Program-made: the position numbers and the translations under genes
In this document: positions 8,591 through 17,169 of the stretch, in pieces
Layout: each line of letters begins with the position of its first letter
How positions within the stretch are numbered: position 1 is the first letter of the stretch
Source: Thauera sp.
GTDB taxonomy: Bacteria; Pseudomonadota; Gammaproteobacteria; Burkholderiales; Rhodocyclaceae
Assembly: GCA_017302295.1 (NCBI GenBank)
Contig: JAFLDS010000003.1
Span: 124,001 to 188,000, forward strand
Length of the DNA stretch: 64,000 nucleotides
Direction of reading: 5' to 3'
Notes under the pieces: generated by a model
The model's database searches: none
The model's input: only the letters and a program-made list of their open reading frames with translations
What the model was told of the DNA's origin: nothing

Positions 8591-9105
8591 TCCCACTCGC
8601 GCCGTGGCGCACCCACGGCCTGCCTTTGCTGCTGGCGATCATGCAGGAATTCGGCGCCAGCGACACCTCTGACCGGCTGCCTTGTCGCTGATCGCGGATA
8701 CGTATCCGCCACGACGACGCGCGTTCGATCGGCCTCCTTGCGGCCGCCCCAACCTTCGCCACCGTCACCGCCCTCAGCCTTGGGGCGTGGATGGTGGCCA
8801 TCTGGGTATGGTGCACGCACTTCATCGCGGTCGGATCGCCCCCATTGCTGATCGGCACGCCGAGCGATCTCCACTTCCCGCATCTCCGTCACCCACATCA
8901 CGGCATCGAGGCGTCGCGGCCTGCCCTGCTCCTCGGTTGCGCGACTTCATGGTGGCGATGATCCTGCTGCATTGCGCAGGAAAGCAGCTTCATGGCGGCG
9001 TCCCGGGAAGGGCATGAAATGATCGAGAAGCTCACGCAGCCCCGTTGAACCCTGGAGGCTGATGGACTGCCCGCGTGCCAGAAGGTGTGGGCACAGGAAG
9101 GACGC
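8591..9105. other. Gene-free stretch between the catabolic block and tRNA-Arg
   Basis: No credible gene is visible on either strand. Open frames here lack ribosome sites and family features. The region contains a perfect 16-bp palindrome, GCGGATACGTATCCGC, at 8694-8709. A short plus-strand frame ending near 9047 (reading MIEKLTQPR before the stop) looks like the tail of a decayed gene, but the frame is broken upstream by a stop. The region may be an eroded junction between the accessory block and the core chromosome. Confidence 0.5.
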
Positions 9106-9142
9106 AAAAAAATGGGCCAGGCCCGTAAAGACCTAACCCATT
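9106..9142 (-). terminator. Terminator of tRNA-Arg
   Basis: Read on the minus strand, TGGGTTAGG pairs with CCTGGCCCA (with G-T pairs) and is followed by seven T. It starts 8 bases after the tRNA 3' end. Confidence 0.8.
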
Positions 9143-9150
9143 GATGTATT

Positions 9151-9227
9151 TGGCGCGCCCGAGACGATTCGAACGTCCGACCCCTGCCTTCGGAGGGCAG
9201 TACTCTATCCAGCTGAGCTACGGGCGC
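9151..9227 (-). tRNA. tRNA-Arg (anticodon CCG)
   Basis: A complete 77-nt tRNA on the minus strand. The acceptor stem GCGCCCG pairs with CGGGCGC, and the 3' CCA is encoded. The anticodon stem is CTGCC/GGCAG with loop CTCCGAA, giving anticodon CCG for arginine codon CGG. The T-arm is TTCGAATC. It reads leftwards, so its 3' end faces the catabolic block. Confidence 0.97.
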
Positions 9228-9379
9228 GGGGACTTGGGCCGGGAAAGCACACCGACACAAGGCGCGTGAGGATATAACGCTTCGTCGGCAAAGTCCATGC
9301 CGCACTGCCACAATGGTTTTTCGCCGGCTATAATCGCGACTTTCGTCTTGCGCCATAACACAAGTCAAAGGACTCGAGC

Positions 9380-9844
9380 ATGTCGAACCATCGCGCCCCG
9401 CGCGCCGCCCTGCGGCCTACCCGCTTCGCAATGCCTGTCGTCGCCATGGTCGCAGCCGCGCTGCTGGCCGGCTGTGGCAAGCAGAGCTCGACCGTCGACC
9501 CCGAGAAGACCGCCGAGCTGATCCAGCCGGTCGCTCGGGTCGAGCTGAAGGTGGTGAAAGTTGCCCCCGGCAGCCGCACCGGCGAGCAGATCGTCAAATC
9601 CGTCTGCGCCGGCTGCCACGATGCCGGCAGCCTGGGCTCGCCCAAGACCGGCGACGCCGCGGCCTGGGCGCCGCGCCTGGCGCTGGGCTTTGACGGCCTG
9701 ACCAAGTCGGCCATCGCCGGCAAGAACCAGATGCCCCCGCGCGGCGGCCTCAGCGACCTGACCGACACCGAAGTGGCGCGTGCCGTGGCCTACCTCACCA
9801 ACAAGGCGGGCGCGAAGTTCACCGAGCCGCCGGTCGAGCAGTAA
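9380..9844 (+). CDS. Lipoprotein c-type cytochrome (cytochrome c5 family)
   Basis: A 154-residue exported monoheme cytochrome. The N-terminus is basic, then hydrophobic, ending in the lipobox LLAGC with Cys32 as the lipidation site, so the protein is probably membrane-anchored in the periplasm. Heme is bound at CAGCH, and the likely axial methionine is in KNQMPPRGG, a pattern typical of cytochrome c5-like proteins. The C-terminal helix TDTEVARAVAYL is also characteristic. It would carry electrons between periplasmic partners and a terminal oxidase or reductase. It is a single-gene unit closed by a strong terminator at 9880-9909. The partner is unknown. Confidence 0.9.
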   Translation: MSNHRAPRAALRPTRFAMPVVAMVAAALLAGCGKQSSTVDPEKTAELIQPVARVELKVVKVAPGSRTGEQIVKSVCAGCHDAGSLGSPKTGDAAAWAPRLALGFDGLTKSAIAGKNQMPPRGGLSDLTDTEVARAVAYLTNKAGAKFTEPPVEQ

Positions 9845-9879
9845 TCCGCCCGGTGCCGCCACGCGCGGCACCGCAATTG

Positions 9880-9909
9880 AAACGGCAGCCACCACGGCTG
9901 CCGTTTTTG
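9880..9909 (+). terminator. Rho-independent terminator
   Basis: AACGGCAGCC (9881-9890) pairs perfectly with GGCTGCCGTT (9896-9905) around a 5-base loop, with a T run. It ends the cytochrome transcript and lies just before the 3' end of the converging rep gene. Confidence 0.92.
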
Positions 9910-9932
9910 TTTCGGCCCGCAGGCGCGGGCGG

Positions 9933-11927
9933 TCAGCCCTGCTTGTCGCGGTTCTCGAACATCGCCATCAGGTTGGCGATGCGCGCCTTGCCCTCTTCCT
10001 TGGACACCGGCGCGGCGGTGCGGCGGTCGTTCATCTTCACGTCCTCGCCCATCTCGGCGATGAAGCGGCTCGGCTCGCAGGGGCGGAACTCCTTGCCCGA
10101 CTTGCGCCGCTCGCACCAGGTCACGTTCAGGCTGCGCTGGGCGCGGGTGATGCCGACGTACATCAGCCGGCGCTCTTCCTCGATCTTGTCCTCGTCGATG
10201 CTGCTCTGGTGCGGCAGCAGGCCTTCCTCGACGCCGATCAGGAACACGTGCGGAAACTCCAGGCCCTTTGAGGCATGCAAGGTAGCGAGCTGCACGCCGT
10301 CGAAGTCGGGGTCTTCCTTGTCGAGCATGGACATCAGCGCAATCGTCTGCGTCAGTTCGAGCAGGTTCTTGCCGTCCTCCTCGCCCTTGCGGCCCAGCCA
10401 GCCGACGAAGTCGCGCACGTTGCTCCACTTCGATTCCGCCTCGCGCGTGTCGCAGTGCTCGAACAGCCAGGCTTCGTAACCGATCGCTGCAAGCAGGTCT
10501 TCGAGCAGCTGCGCCGCCGGCTCGCGGGGCGCTCGGTACTGCAGGCGGTTGATGAAGCCGGCGAACTCCTGCACGCCGTGCAGCTGCTTGGCGTTCAGGT
10601 GCTGCGTCAGGCCTTCCTCGAACACCGCCGCGAACAGGCTGATGTGGCGCCGCCCGGCGTAGGCGCCAAGCGCTTCCAGCGTGGTCGGGCCGACCCCACG
10701 CCGCGGCGTGGTGATGGCGCGGATGAAGGCGAGATCGTCGTCCTCGTTGGCGAGCAGGCGCAGATAGGAAATGAGGTCGCGGATCTCGGCCTTGTCGAAG
10801 AAGCTCTGGCCGCCCGACATCACATAGGGAATGCGCTGGTTGCGCAGCTGCTGCTCGATGATGCGCGCCTGGTGATTGCCGCGGTACAGCACCGCGTAGT
10901 CCTTGAAGCGAGTGCGATGCTCGAACTTGTGCGCGTTGATTTTCGTCGCCACCCACTCGGCCTCGTGTTCGGCGTCGCGGCAGTTGGTGACGACGATCTG
11001 GTCGCCCACGCCGTGCTCGGACCACAGGCGCTTGTCGAACAGCTTCTCGTTGTTGGCGATGACGGTGTTGGCCGCCTCCAGGATGCGGCGCGACGAGCGG
11101 TAGTTCTGCTCGAGCTTGATCACCTTCAGCTTCGGGTAGTCGGTCTGCAGCAGCTTCAGGTTCTCGACATCGGCGCCGCGCCAGGCGTAGATCGCCTGGT
11201 CGTCGTCGCCCACCGCGGTGAAGGCGCCGCGCACGCCGGAGAGCTGCCTCAGCAGCCGGTACTGGGCGCGGTTGGTATCCTGATATTCATCGACGAGCAG
11301 GTAGCGCAGCTTGTTCTGCCAGCGCTCGCGCACCTCGGGATGCTCTTCGAACAGCCGCACCGGCAGCGCGATCAGGTCGTCGAAATCCACCGCCTGGTAG
11401 GCGCGCAACGTGCGCTCGTATTCCTTGTAGAGCTTGGCGGCGACCGAGGCGATCTCGTTGTCGGCCAGTTGCGCGGCCTCCTCGGGCGTGATCATCGCGT
11501 TCTTCCACGACGAGATCTGCCACTGCATCTGCTTGGCGATGCCCTTGTCGTTGTCACCGGCCACATCCGCCACAATCTGCACCGTGTCGGAGGCGTCGAG
11601 GATGGAGAACTGCGGCTTCAGCCCGCAATGCACCGCCTCCTGGCGCACGATGCGCACCCCCAGCGCGTGGAAGGTGCACACGGTGAGCCCGCCCGGCGCC
11701 CGCCCGCCCATGATGTGGGCAACACGCTCCTGCATCTCCTTGGCCGCCTTGTTGGTGAAGGTGATCGCGGCGATGTTGGCGGGGCTGATGCCGCACTCGT
11801 TGATCAGGTGCGCGATCTTGTGCGTGATGACCCGCGTCTTGCCGCTGCCGGCGCCGGCCAGCACCAGGCAGGGGCCGTCGAGATAGCGGATGGCTTCGCG
11901 CTGGGGCGCGTTGAGGAGGGCGGACAT
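9933..11927 (-). CDS. rep: ATP-dependent DNA helicase Rep
   Basis: A 664-residue superfamily 1A 3'-5' helicase that clears proteins from DNA ahead of forks and helps restart them. Walker A is LVLAGAGSGKTRV near residue 20. Other helicase motifs include ITFTNKAAKEMQERV, LVDEYQDTN (motif II), AVGDDDQAIYAWRGA (motif III), KLEQNYRSS (motif IV) and LATLHASKGLEFPHV (motif V). The N-terminus MSALLNAPQREAI and the overall length fit Rep better than UvrD, which is longer. The ATG at 11927 is chosen because an in-frame upstream extension lacks conserved sequence. The gene stands alone between a cytochrome terminator and a REP-like repeat. Confidence 0.93.
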   Translation of the reverse strand: MSALLNAPQREAIRYLDGPCLVLAGAGSGKTRVITHKIAHLINECGISPANIAAITFTNKAAKEMQERVAHIMGGRAPGGLTVCTFHALGVRIVRQEAVHCGLKPQFSILDASDTVQIVADVAGDNDKGIAKQMQWQISSWKNAMITPEEAAQLADNEIASVAAKLYKEYERTLRAYQAVDFDDLIALPVRLFEEHPEVRERWQNKLRYLLVDEYQDTNRAQYRLLRQLSGVRGAFTAVGDDDQAIYAWRGADVENLKLLQTDYPKLKVIKLEQNYRSSRRILEAANTVIANNEKLFDKRLWSEHGVGDQIVVTNCRDAEHEAEWVATKINAHKFEHRTRFKDYAVLYRGNHQARIIEQQLRNQRIPYVMSGGQSFFDKAEIRDLISYLRLLANEDDDLAFIRAITTPRRGVGPTTLEALGAYAGRRHISLFAAVFEEGLTQHLNAKQLHGVQEFAGFINRLQYRAPREPAAQLLEDLLAAIGYEAWLFEHCDTREAESKWSNVRDFVGWLGRKGEEDGKNLLELTQTIALMSMLDKEDPDFDGVQLATLHASKGLEFPHVFLIGVEEGLLPHQSSIDEDKIEEERRLMYVGITRAQRSLNVTWCERRKSGKEFRPCEPSRFIAEMGEDVKMNDRRTAAPVSKEEGKARIANLMAMFENRDKQG

Positions 11928-12043
11928 CGTTTCGGACACTGGCTGCAGCCTTCCGGGGAAGGCGGGGGGCAAGTGTACCCGAGGCCGGAATGCGCCGCGC
12001 GCCTTCCGGCCTCGATCGGGCAACGCACAGGGCTGCCGCACCG

Positions 12044-12129
12044 TGAAGGAGCGGGCCTGAACGCGACCAGACCTTCCGAGGCCGCGTCTCGGTTCCCGTT
12101 CCCGGTCGCGCTCAAGCGCGCTCCTACAG
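12044..12129. repeat. REP-like inverted repeat pair (BIME-like)
   Basis: Two related units face each other. One, at 12044-12067 on the plus strand, contains GGAGCGGGCCTGAACGCGACC with one shared mismatch. The other, at 12103-12129 on the minus strand, begins TGTAGGAGCGCGCTTGAGCG. The GTAGGAGCGnGCTTGnnCGCGAcc pattern is like REP elements known from Pseudomonas. The minus-strand unit supplies the TAG stop codon of the DUF4197 gene. Confidence 0.6.
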
Positions 12130-12801
12130 CGCGCCGAACACCTTCTTCGCCAGACTGCCGGCGGCCTCCATCGGGTTGCGGCGGATGGCCTTCTCTTCCT
12201 CGGCGATCATCAGGTAGAGGCCGTCGAGCGCCTTGCGTGTGACATAGCCTTCGATCTGCGCATCCTCGCCCTTCACCAGCCCGACGCCTGCCGCCTTGCT
12301 GGCCAGCGAGTTGTACTGGGTGGACACGGCGAGGCGATCGGTCTGCTGCTTCACCACCGGCAGGAAGCGCTTGGTGAGCTGAGATTGCGTCTTGCTGCGG
12401 AAGTACTGCGTTACCGAGTCGTCGCCACCAGTCAGGATGTTCTTCGCATCCTGCACCGACATGTCCTTTACCGCCGCCATCAGCAATGTCTTCGCCTCGG
12501 GCACCGCGGCTTCGGCAGCGTGGTTCATCGTCGTCACCAGTTGGTCCAGATCCTTGCCACGCCCGGCCATGCGCAGCAAGGGCTCGGCCTGCTCGAGCAC
12601 ACCGGGGAGCGGAATCTTCACCTTCGGGTTCTTCAGAAAGCCCCCGTCGCGCCCCAGCACCTCGACAGCGCGGCCGGCACCCTGGCTGAGTGCCTCCTTG
12701 AGTCCGCCGGCGGCGTCGGCATTGCTGAGGCTGGCAAGATCCACGGCCCAGGCGGGCGCGCAGATGACAAGGATGGCGAAAGCTCGCAGAATCGAGCGCA
12801 T
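12124..12801 (-). CDS. DUF4197 domain-containing exported protein
   Basis: A 225-residue protein of unknown function belonging to the DUF4197 family found in many proteobacteria. An N-terminal signal peptide (MRSILRAFAILVICAPAWA, cleaved after AWA) predicts export to the periplasm. The mature part is mostly helical, with LKEALSQGAGRAVEVLGRDG at the start of the domain and the conserved KDMSVQDAKNILTGGDDSVTQYF segment in the middle. The ATG at 12801 has GGAG eight bases upstream and is preferred over an upstream in-frame ATG that would bury the signal peptide. The stop codon lies inside a REP-like repeat. No functional clue comes from the neighbours. Confidence 0.85.
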   Translation of the reverse strand: MRSILRAFAILVICAPAWAVDLASLSNADAAGGLKEALSQGAGRAVEVLGRDGGFLKNPKVKIPLPGVLEQAEPLLRMAGRGKDLDQLVTTMNHAAEAAVPEAKTLLMAAVKDMSVQDAKNILTGGDDSVTQYFRSKTQSQLTKRFLPVVKQQTDRLAVSTQYNSLASKAAGVGLVKGEDAQIEGYVTRKALDGLYLMIAEEEKAIRRNPMEAAGSLAKKVFGAL

Positions 12802-12915
12802 TGGAGTCTCCCGTAGGGTTGGAACACGAGGCATGAAGGAAACGACATTTGCAGCGGCGGCAGCCGTCATGCTCGGCGTGCGCGGCGCGTTTGTCTACCC
12901 GACGCGGGCCATCGC

Positions 12916-13557
12916 ATGAAGCGCCGCACCAGCCTGGTCGCTCTCGCCGTCGCGCTCGCGCTGTGCGCGCCCATCGTTGCCCAAGCCCAGCGCGCCGGCA
13001 GCGTCGGCGGCTGCGACATCCGCCGCGGCACCCTGTGCACCAACCTGAACCTCAACGGCGCCGACCTCGCCGGCGTGAATCTGGCGAATTCGCAATTCAC
13101 CCAGTCCGATTTATCGGGCGCGAACCTGTCCGGCGCCACCCTCAACGAAGCGAATTTCGCCAGCACCGAGCTGCGCGGCACCGACTTCAGCAAGGCCTCG
13201 ATGGTGCGCATCAACCTGCGCGGCGCGCGGCTCAATGATGCGAAGCTGGCAGGTGCCAACCTCAGCAACGCCACGCTGCAGAACGCCGACCTCAGCACGG
13301 CCGATCTGTCCGCCGCCACGCTGGCCAACGCCGATTTCAGCAACGCCCGTCTCGAAGGTGCCAACCTGCAGGGCGCCGACCTGCAGCGCGCCAATCTGCG
13401 CGCCGCCAAGCTCAAGGGCGCGTCGCTCGCCGGCGCCAAGCTGCACGGCGCCAACTTCACCCGCGCCTCGCTGATCGACGCCGACCTCACCGGCGCCGAC
13501 ATCGATCAGGCGATCTTCCTGAATGCGCAGACGCAGGGATGCAAAGGCTGCCCGTGA
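12916..13557 (+). CDS. Exported pentapeptide-repeat protein
   Basis: A 213-residue protein with a clear Sec signal peptide (MKRRTSLVALAVALALCAPIVAQA). From about residue 45 to 200 it is an almost unbroken run of A(D/N)LxX pentapeptides (for example GADLA, GANLS, NADLS, GANLQ), about thirty in number. Such runs fold into a right-handed quadrilateral beta-helix. A cysteine pair near the start of the mature protein (GGCDIRRGTLC) and one at the end (CKGC) could cap the helix by disulfides in the periplasm. Pentapeptide proteins have varied roles, and none can be assigned here. It is divergent from the DUF4197 gene and converges on the SIMPL gene. Confidence 0.88.
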   Translation: MKRRTSLVALAVALALCAPIVAQAQRAGSVGGCDIRRGTLCTNLNLNGADLAGVNLANSQFTQSDLSGANLSGATLNEANFASTELRGTDFSKASMVRINLRGARLNDAKLAGANLSNATLQNADLSTADLSAATLANADFSNARLEGANLQGADLQRANLRAAKLKGASLAGAKLHGANFTRASLIDADLTGADIDQAIFLNAQTQGCKGCP

Positions 13558-13599
13558 CGGCAGTGAACTGCGCCCGGGACGTTCGCGACGGGCGCAGAA

Positions 13600-14319
13600 C
13601 TACTCCAGCGTGAACTCGAAGGTGCTGACCACGCGCAGGCGCTTGCCGATGGTGCGCGAAGTGTCGGCGTCGCTGCCGTCGTCGTCGAGGATGCGGATCG
13701 CGCCCTGGTTGGCGCTCTTGAGCGGGCCGAGGGTGGTGCCGGCGTCGGCGGCGAACTTCTTCGCCTGTTCGCGGGCGCTCAGCGTCGCCTCCTCGAGCAG
13801 CTTTGGCTTGATGTCGTTGAAGCCGCGCAGCTGGTAGCGCGGCCCGCCGCCTTCGTCGCCGCCGAGCTGGATGCCAGCCTCGATCAGCGGGTCGACCTTG
13901 TTCGAGGCCAGCGCCACCGCGTCGACACGGGCAGACTTCACCGTGACCTGGCCCAGGCCGTTGAAGCGCAGCGCCACGCGCTCGGAGCCGTATTCGCGCG
14001 CAAGCAGGTCCTGCACCTGCAGCGGGCGCGGCTCGATTTCGGCGTCGGTGAAACCCTGCCCGCGCAGGAAGGCGACGATGCGCTCGCGGTCGGCGGTAAG
14101 CGCCTGCTGCACGGCGGAGAACTCGTTCGCAGCGCGGCGGAAACTCAGCGTCCATACCGCGAAATCGCTCTTCACGTCGCGCTCGGCCAGCCCCTTCACG
14201 GTTACGGTGCGATCGGCGAGGCGGAAGCGCTCGATGCCCTTGCCGACCTGCACGCCGGCATAGGCGACGCCGGCGGCAAGGATGAGGGCTGGAACGAGGC
14301 CGATGCGCCCCTCGGCCAT
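13600..14319 (-). CDS. SIMPL domain (DUF541) protein, membrane-anchored
   Basis: A 239-residue protein with one N-terminal hydrophobic segment (IGLVPALILAAGVAYAGVQVG) acting as signal or anchor, followed by a SIMPL/DUF541 domain. Typical features are VTVKGLAERDVKSDFAVWTLSF near residue 40, a middle region on VQDLLAREY, and the C-terminal ATLSAREQAKKFAADAG helix. These periplasmic or outer-membrane proteins are related to the oxidative-stress defence protein YggE. Function is poorly defined. Its ATG is 2 bp after the lipA stop, so it is translated from the end of the lipB-lipA transcript. This placement does not show that it takes part in lipoylation. Confidence 0.85.
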   Translation of the reverse strand: MAEGRIGLVPALILAAGVAYAGVQVGKGIERFRLADRTVTVKGLAERDVKSDFAVWTLSFRRAANEFSAVQQALTADRERIVAFLRGQGFTDAEIEPRPLQVQDLLAREYGSERVALRFNGLGQVTVKSARVDAVALASNKVDPLIEAGIQLGGDEGGGPRYQLRGFNDIKPKLLEEATLSAREQAKKFAADAGTTLGPLKSANQGAIRILDDDGSDADTSRTIGKRLRVVSTFEFTLE

Positions 14320-14321
14320 GG

Positions 14322-15269
14322 TCAGACCACGCCCGCGCCGTGCGCCTGCTGGTCGGCCCAGTAGCTCGAGCGCACCATCGGGCCGCAGGCGGCGTTCTTG
14401 AAGCCCATCTTCAGCGCTTCGGTCTCGAACATCTTGAAGGTGTCGGGATGCACGTAGCGCAGCACCGGCAGGTGGCCACCGGAGGGCTGCAGGTACTGGC
14501 CGATGGTGAGCATCTCGACGTTGTGCGCGCGCATGTCGCGCATGACTTCGAGAATTTCCTCGTCTGTCTCGCCGAGGCCGACCATCAGGCCGGACTTGGT
14601 CGGCACTTCGGGGTGGCGGGCCTTGAACTGCTTGAGCAGCTCCAGCGAATAGGCGTAGTCGGAACCCGGGCGGGCCTGCTTGTAGAGGCGCGGCACCGTC
14701 TCGAGGTTGTGGTTCATGACGTCGGGCGGCGCGGCATCGAAGATGTCGAGCGCGATCTCCATGCGGCCGCGGAAGTCGGGCACCAGCACTTCGATGGTGG
14801 TCTTGGGCGAGGCGGCGCGCGTCTCGCGGATGCAGTCGACGAAGTGCTGGGCGCCGCCGTCGCGCAGGTCGTCGCGGTCGACCGAGGTGATCACCACGTA
14901 GTTGAGGCGCATCGCGGCGATGGTCTTGGCGAGGTCTGCCGGCTCGTTGGCGTTGAGCGGCTCGGGGCGGCCATGGCCGACGTCGCAGAACGGACAGCGC
15001 CGGGTGCAGATGTCGCCCATGATCATGAAGGTGGCCGTGCCCTTGCCGAAGCACTCATGGATGTTGGGGCAGGAGGCTTCCTCGCACACGGTGTGCAGCT
15101 TGTGCTCGCGCAGCGTGGCCTTGATCTCGTTGAAGCGCTCGGCTTCCTGGCCTGCGCCGAGCTTGATGCGGATCCACTCGGGTTTGCGCAGGCGCTCGGC
15201 GGGGACGATCTTGATCGGGATGCGGGCGGTCTTGTCGGCGCCGCGCTGCTTGCGAGTTGGGGTTTCCAT
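14322..15269 (-). CDS. lipA: Lipoyl synthase
   Basis: A 315-residue radical SAM enzyme that inserts two sulfur atoms into protein-bound octanoyl groups to make lipoyl cofactors for 2-oxoacid dehydrogenases and the glycine cleavage system. Both iron-sulfur clusters are visible. The auxiliary (sacrificial) cluster is [12 protein letters not shown], and the radical SAM cluster is [40 protein letters not shown] and [11 protein letters not shown] are family hallmarks, and the length is normal. It lies 52 bp downstream of lipB and 2 bp upstream of the SIMPL gene, in the expected betaproteobacterial ybeD-lipB-lipA order. Confidence 0.97.
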   Translation of the reverse strand: METPTRKQRGADKTARIPIKIVPAERLRKPEWIRIKLGAGQEAERFNEIKATLREHKLHTVCEEASCPNIHECFGKGTATFMIMGDICTRRCPFCDVGHGRPEPLNANEPADLAKTIAAMRLNYVVITSVDRDDLRDGGAQHFVDCIRETRAASPKTTIEVLVPDFRGRMEIALDIFDAAPPDVMNHNLETVPRLYKQARPGSDYAYSLELLKQFKARHPEVPTKSGLMVGLGETDEEILEVMRDMRAHNVEMLTIGQYLQPSGGHLPVLRYVHPDTFKMFETEALKMGFKNAACGPMVRSSYWADQQAHGAGVV

Positions 15270-15321
15270 GGTCGCTGTTCTCTATGGGTTCCGGGTCGGG
15301 AAACGGGAAGGCGGTGGCGGA

Positions 15322-15993
15322 TTATGATCCGCGCTCGATGGATTCGACAGCCCCTACAGCCGTATCCGCCTGCTCGGCGCAGGTTTGCAAGGGTGGCAGC
15401 AGCCGCTGCAGGTGGCCCAACAGGCGTTCGCCGGCGCCGGCCACCGTCTCGGCGACACCGAAATCCTTCATCTGTATCGTGCGCAGGCCTTCGTAGCCGC
15501 AGGGGTTGATCCAGTTGAAGGGGGTGAGGTCCATGTCCACGTTGAGGCTCAGGCCGTGATAGCTGCAGTGGTTCTTCACCCGCAGCCCGAGCGCGGCGAT
15601 CTTGTCGCCGCCGATATACACGCCGGGCGCGCCGTCCTTGCGCTCGGCCGACAGGCCGTAGTCGGCCAGCGTATCGATGACCGCCTGCTCCATCAGGTTC
15701 ACCAGCTCGCGCACTTTCAGGCGGCGGCGCGGCAGGTCGATCAGCAGATAGGCGACGAGCTGTCCGGGGCCGTGGTAGGTGATCTGGCCGCCGCGGTCGA
15801 TGTGCACCAGCGGGATGGCGGCCGGGTTCTGCAGCAGGTGTTCGGGGCGGCCGGCCTGGCCCAGCGTGTAGGTCGGGGGATGTTCGAGCAGCCAGACCTC
15901 GTCGGGAGTGGAGGCATCCCGCTGCGCGGTGAAGGCGCGCATCGCCTCGAGCGCCGGTTCGTAATCGACTCGGCCGAGGCGCTTGACGATCAC
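15322..15993 (-). CDS. lipB: Octanoyl-[acyl-carrier-protein]-protein N-octanoyltransferase
   Basis: A 223-residue enzyme that moves octanoate from acyl carrier protein to lipoyl domains, the first step of endogenous lipoylation. The family signature [16 protein letters not shown] is near residue 70, the catalytic lysine in [11 protein letters not shown] near 140, and the catalytic cysteine in INPCGYEG near 170. The ATG at 15993 overlaps the ybeD stop codon (ATGA), so the two are translationally coupled. lipA follows 52 bp downstream. Length and motifs are complete. Confidence 0.96.
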   Translation of the reverse strand: MIVKRLGRVDYEPALEAMRAFTAQRDASTPDEVWLLEHPPTYTLGQAGRPEHLLQNPAAIPLVHIDRGGQITYHGPGQLVAYLLIDLPRRRLKVRELVNLMEQAVIDTLADYGLSAERKDGAPGVYIGGDKIAALGLRVKNHCSYHGLSLNVDMDLTPFNWINPCGYEGLRTIQMKDFGVAETVAGAGERLLGHLQRLLPPLQTCAEQADTAVGAVESIERGS

Positions 15994-16265
15994 AGCACCA
16001 CCTTCACCATGGGATGCGAGGTCAGCGCACGATACAGATTGTCGACCTGATCCTGCGACACCGCGCGGAAGGTGCAGGTGATGGCGAGGTAGTTGCCCTT
16101 GCTCGAAGGCCGCATCTCCATCGTCGCGGCGTCGAAGTCGGGCGCATGCAGCAGCACCACATCCAGCACCGCCTGGGCGAAGCCGTCTGCGCGAGCGCCC
16201 ATGATCTTGATCGGAAACTCGCAGGGAAACTCGAGCAGGGTCTGGCGGGTTGGGGATTCAGCCAC
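15990..16265 (-). CDS. ybeD: DUF493/YbeD family protein
   Basis: A 91-residue protein of the YbeD/DUF493 family, which adopts an ACT-like alpha/beta fold similar to a regulatory domain. The segments [15 protein letters not shown] and [27 protein letters not shown] are characteristic. In many proteobacteria it sits between a D-Ala carboxypeptidase gene and lipB, as here, but its molecular function is not established. It overlaps the aminotransferase gene by 8 bp at its start and lipB by 4 bp at its end, so translation of the three is coupled. Confidence 0.93.
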   Translation of the reverse strand: MAESPTRQTLLEFPCEFPIKIMGARADGFAQAVLDVVLLHAPDFDAATMEMRPSSKGNYLAITCTFRAVSQDQVDNLYRALTSHPMVKVVL

Positions 16266-17118
16266 TTCGCATCACCGTATCTTTGAATTCCTGGTACCAG
16301 GCATAGAGCTGGCGTCCCACCGGCCCGGGCCGGCCGGTGCCCACCGGGCGGCCGTCGAGCGCGGTGATCGGCAGCACCTCCTTGGGCGAGGAGCACATCA
16401 GCAGTTCGTCGGCGCTTCGCACCTCGGCCTCGAGGATCTCGCGCACTTCGTGGGGCAGGCCGTGACGGGCGGCGAGCTCGAGTATCACGTCATAGGTGAT
16501 GCCGGGCAGCATCAGGTGGCTGTTGGGCGGCACGCGCAGCACGCCGTCCTTGACCACGAAGATGCTGGAAGCGGCGCCCTCGGTGAGAAAACCGTCGCGG
16601 AACAGCACGGTCTCGGTGCAGCCCTGGTCCACCGCGAGCTGGCGCAACAGGCAGTTGGCCAGCAGCGACACCGTCTTGAGGTCGCAGCGCAGCCAGCGGA
16701 AATCGGCCGAGCTGACCGCGCCGACACCGGTCTCGCGCTCCTGCGCCGAGGGCGTCACCAGCGGCTCGCTCATCAGGAACACGGTGGGCGCCACCGCGGG
16801 ATTGGGGAAGGCCTGGTTGCGGCGGGAGTCGGTGCCGCGGCTGACGTGCAGATACACGCCCTGGTCGGCCGGCTCGTTGCGGGCGACAACCTCGACCACC
16901 TTGGCCGACCATTCATCGACAGCATGTGGATTGGGCAAGCGCATCGCCGCCAGCGTGCGTTCGAGCCGGCGCAGGTGCTCGGCAAGCCGGAAAGGCTTGC
17001 GCGAGTACACCGGGATCACTTCGTAGGCGCCGTCGCCGAACAGGAAGCTGCGGTCCATCGGCGACACCCGCGCCTCGGCGAGCGGCAGGTAGTCTCCGTT
17101 CAGGTAGCAGATGCTCAT
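16258..17118 (-). CDS. dat: Class IV aminotransferase, D-amino acid aminotransferase-like
   Basis: A 286-residue PLP enzyme of fold type IV. The catalytic lysine is in CDLKTVSLLAN near residue 145, and the phosphate-binding and specificity segments FRDGFLTEGAASSIFVVKDG and LPGITYDVILELA follow in normal positions. The N-terminus MSICYLNGDYLPLAEARVSPMDR is typical of D-amino acid aminotransferases, which interconvert D-alanine and D-glutamate. Lying between dac and ybeD, it fits a cell-wall role, either supplying D-amino acids or recycling the D-alanine released by the carboxypeptidase. 4-Amino-4-deoxychorismate lyase and branched-chain aminotransferases share the fold, so the specificity is likely rather than certain. 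Confidence 0.82.
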   Translation of the reverse strand: MSICYLNGDYLPLAEARVSPMDRSFLFGDGAYEVIPVYSRKPFRLAEHLRRLERTLAAMRLPNPHAVDEWSAKVVEVVARNEPADQGVYLHVSRGTDSRRNQAFPNPAVAPTVFLMSEPLVTPSAQERETGVGAVSSADFRWLRCDLKTVSLLANCLLRQLAVDQGCTETVLFRDGFLTEGAASSIFVVKDGVLRVPPNSHLMLPGITYDVILELAARHGLPHEVREILEAEVRSADELLMCSSPKEVLPITALDGRPVGTGRPGPVGRQLYAWYQEFKDTVMRSG

Positions 17119-17169
17119 GCGGCGCGCTCCGGGGTTGGCCGCCTCAGGCCACGGCAGCCGGGCGGGCGA

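Noticed and set aside
8898..9368. Minus-strand open frame whose translation includes PVAQLDRVLPSEGRGRTFESS
   Set aside because: This is the known artefact of translating a tRNA-Arg gene. The tRNA at 9151-9227 explains it.
13568..13597. CTGCGCCC/GGGCGCAG hairpin between the pentapeptide and SIMPL genes
   Set aside because: The stem is good, but the loop is 14 bases and there is no T run, so I do not call it an intrinsic terminator.
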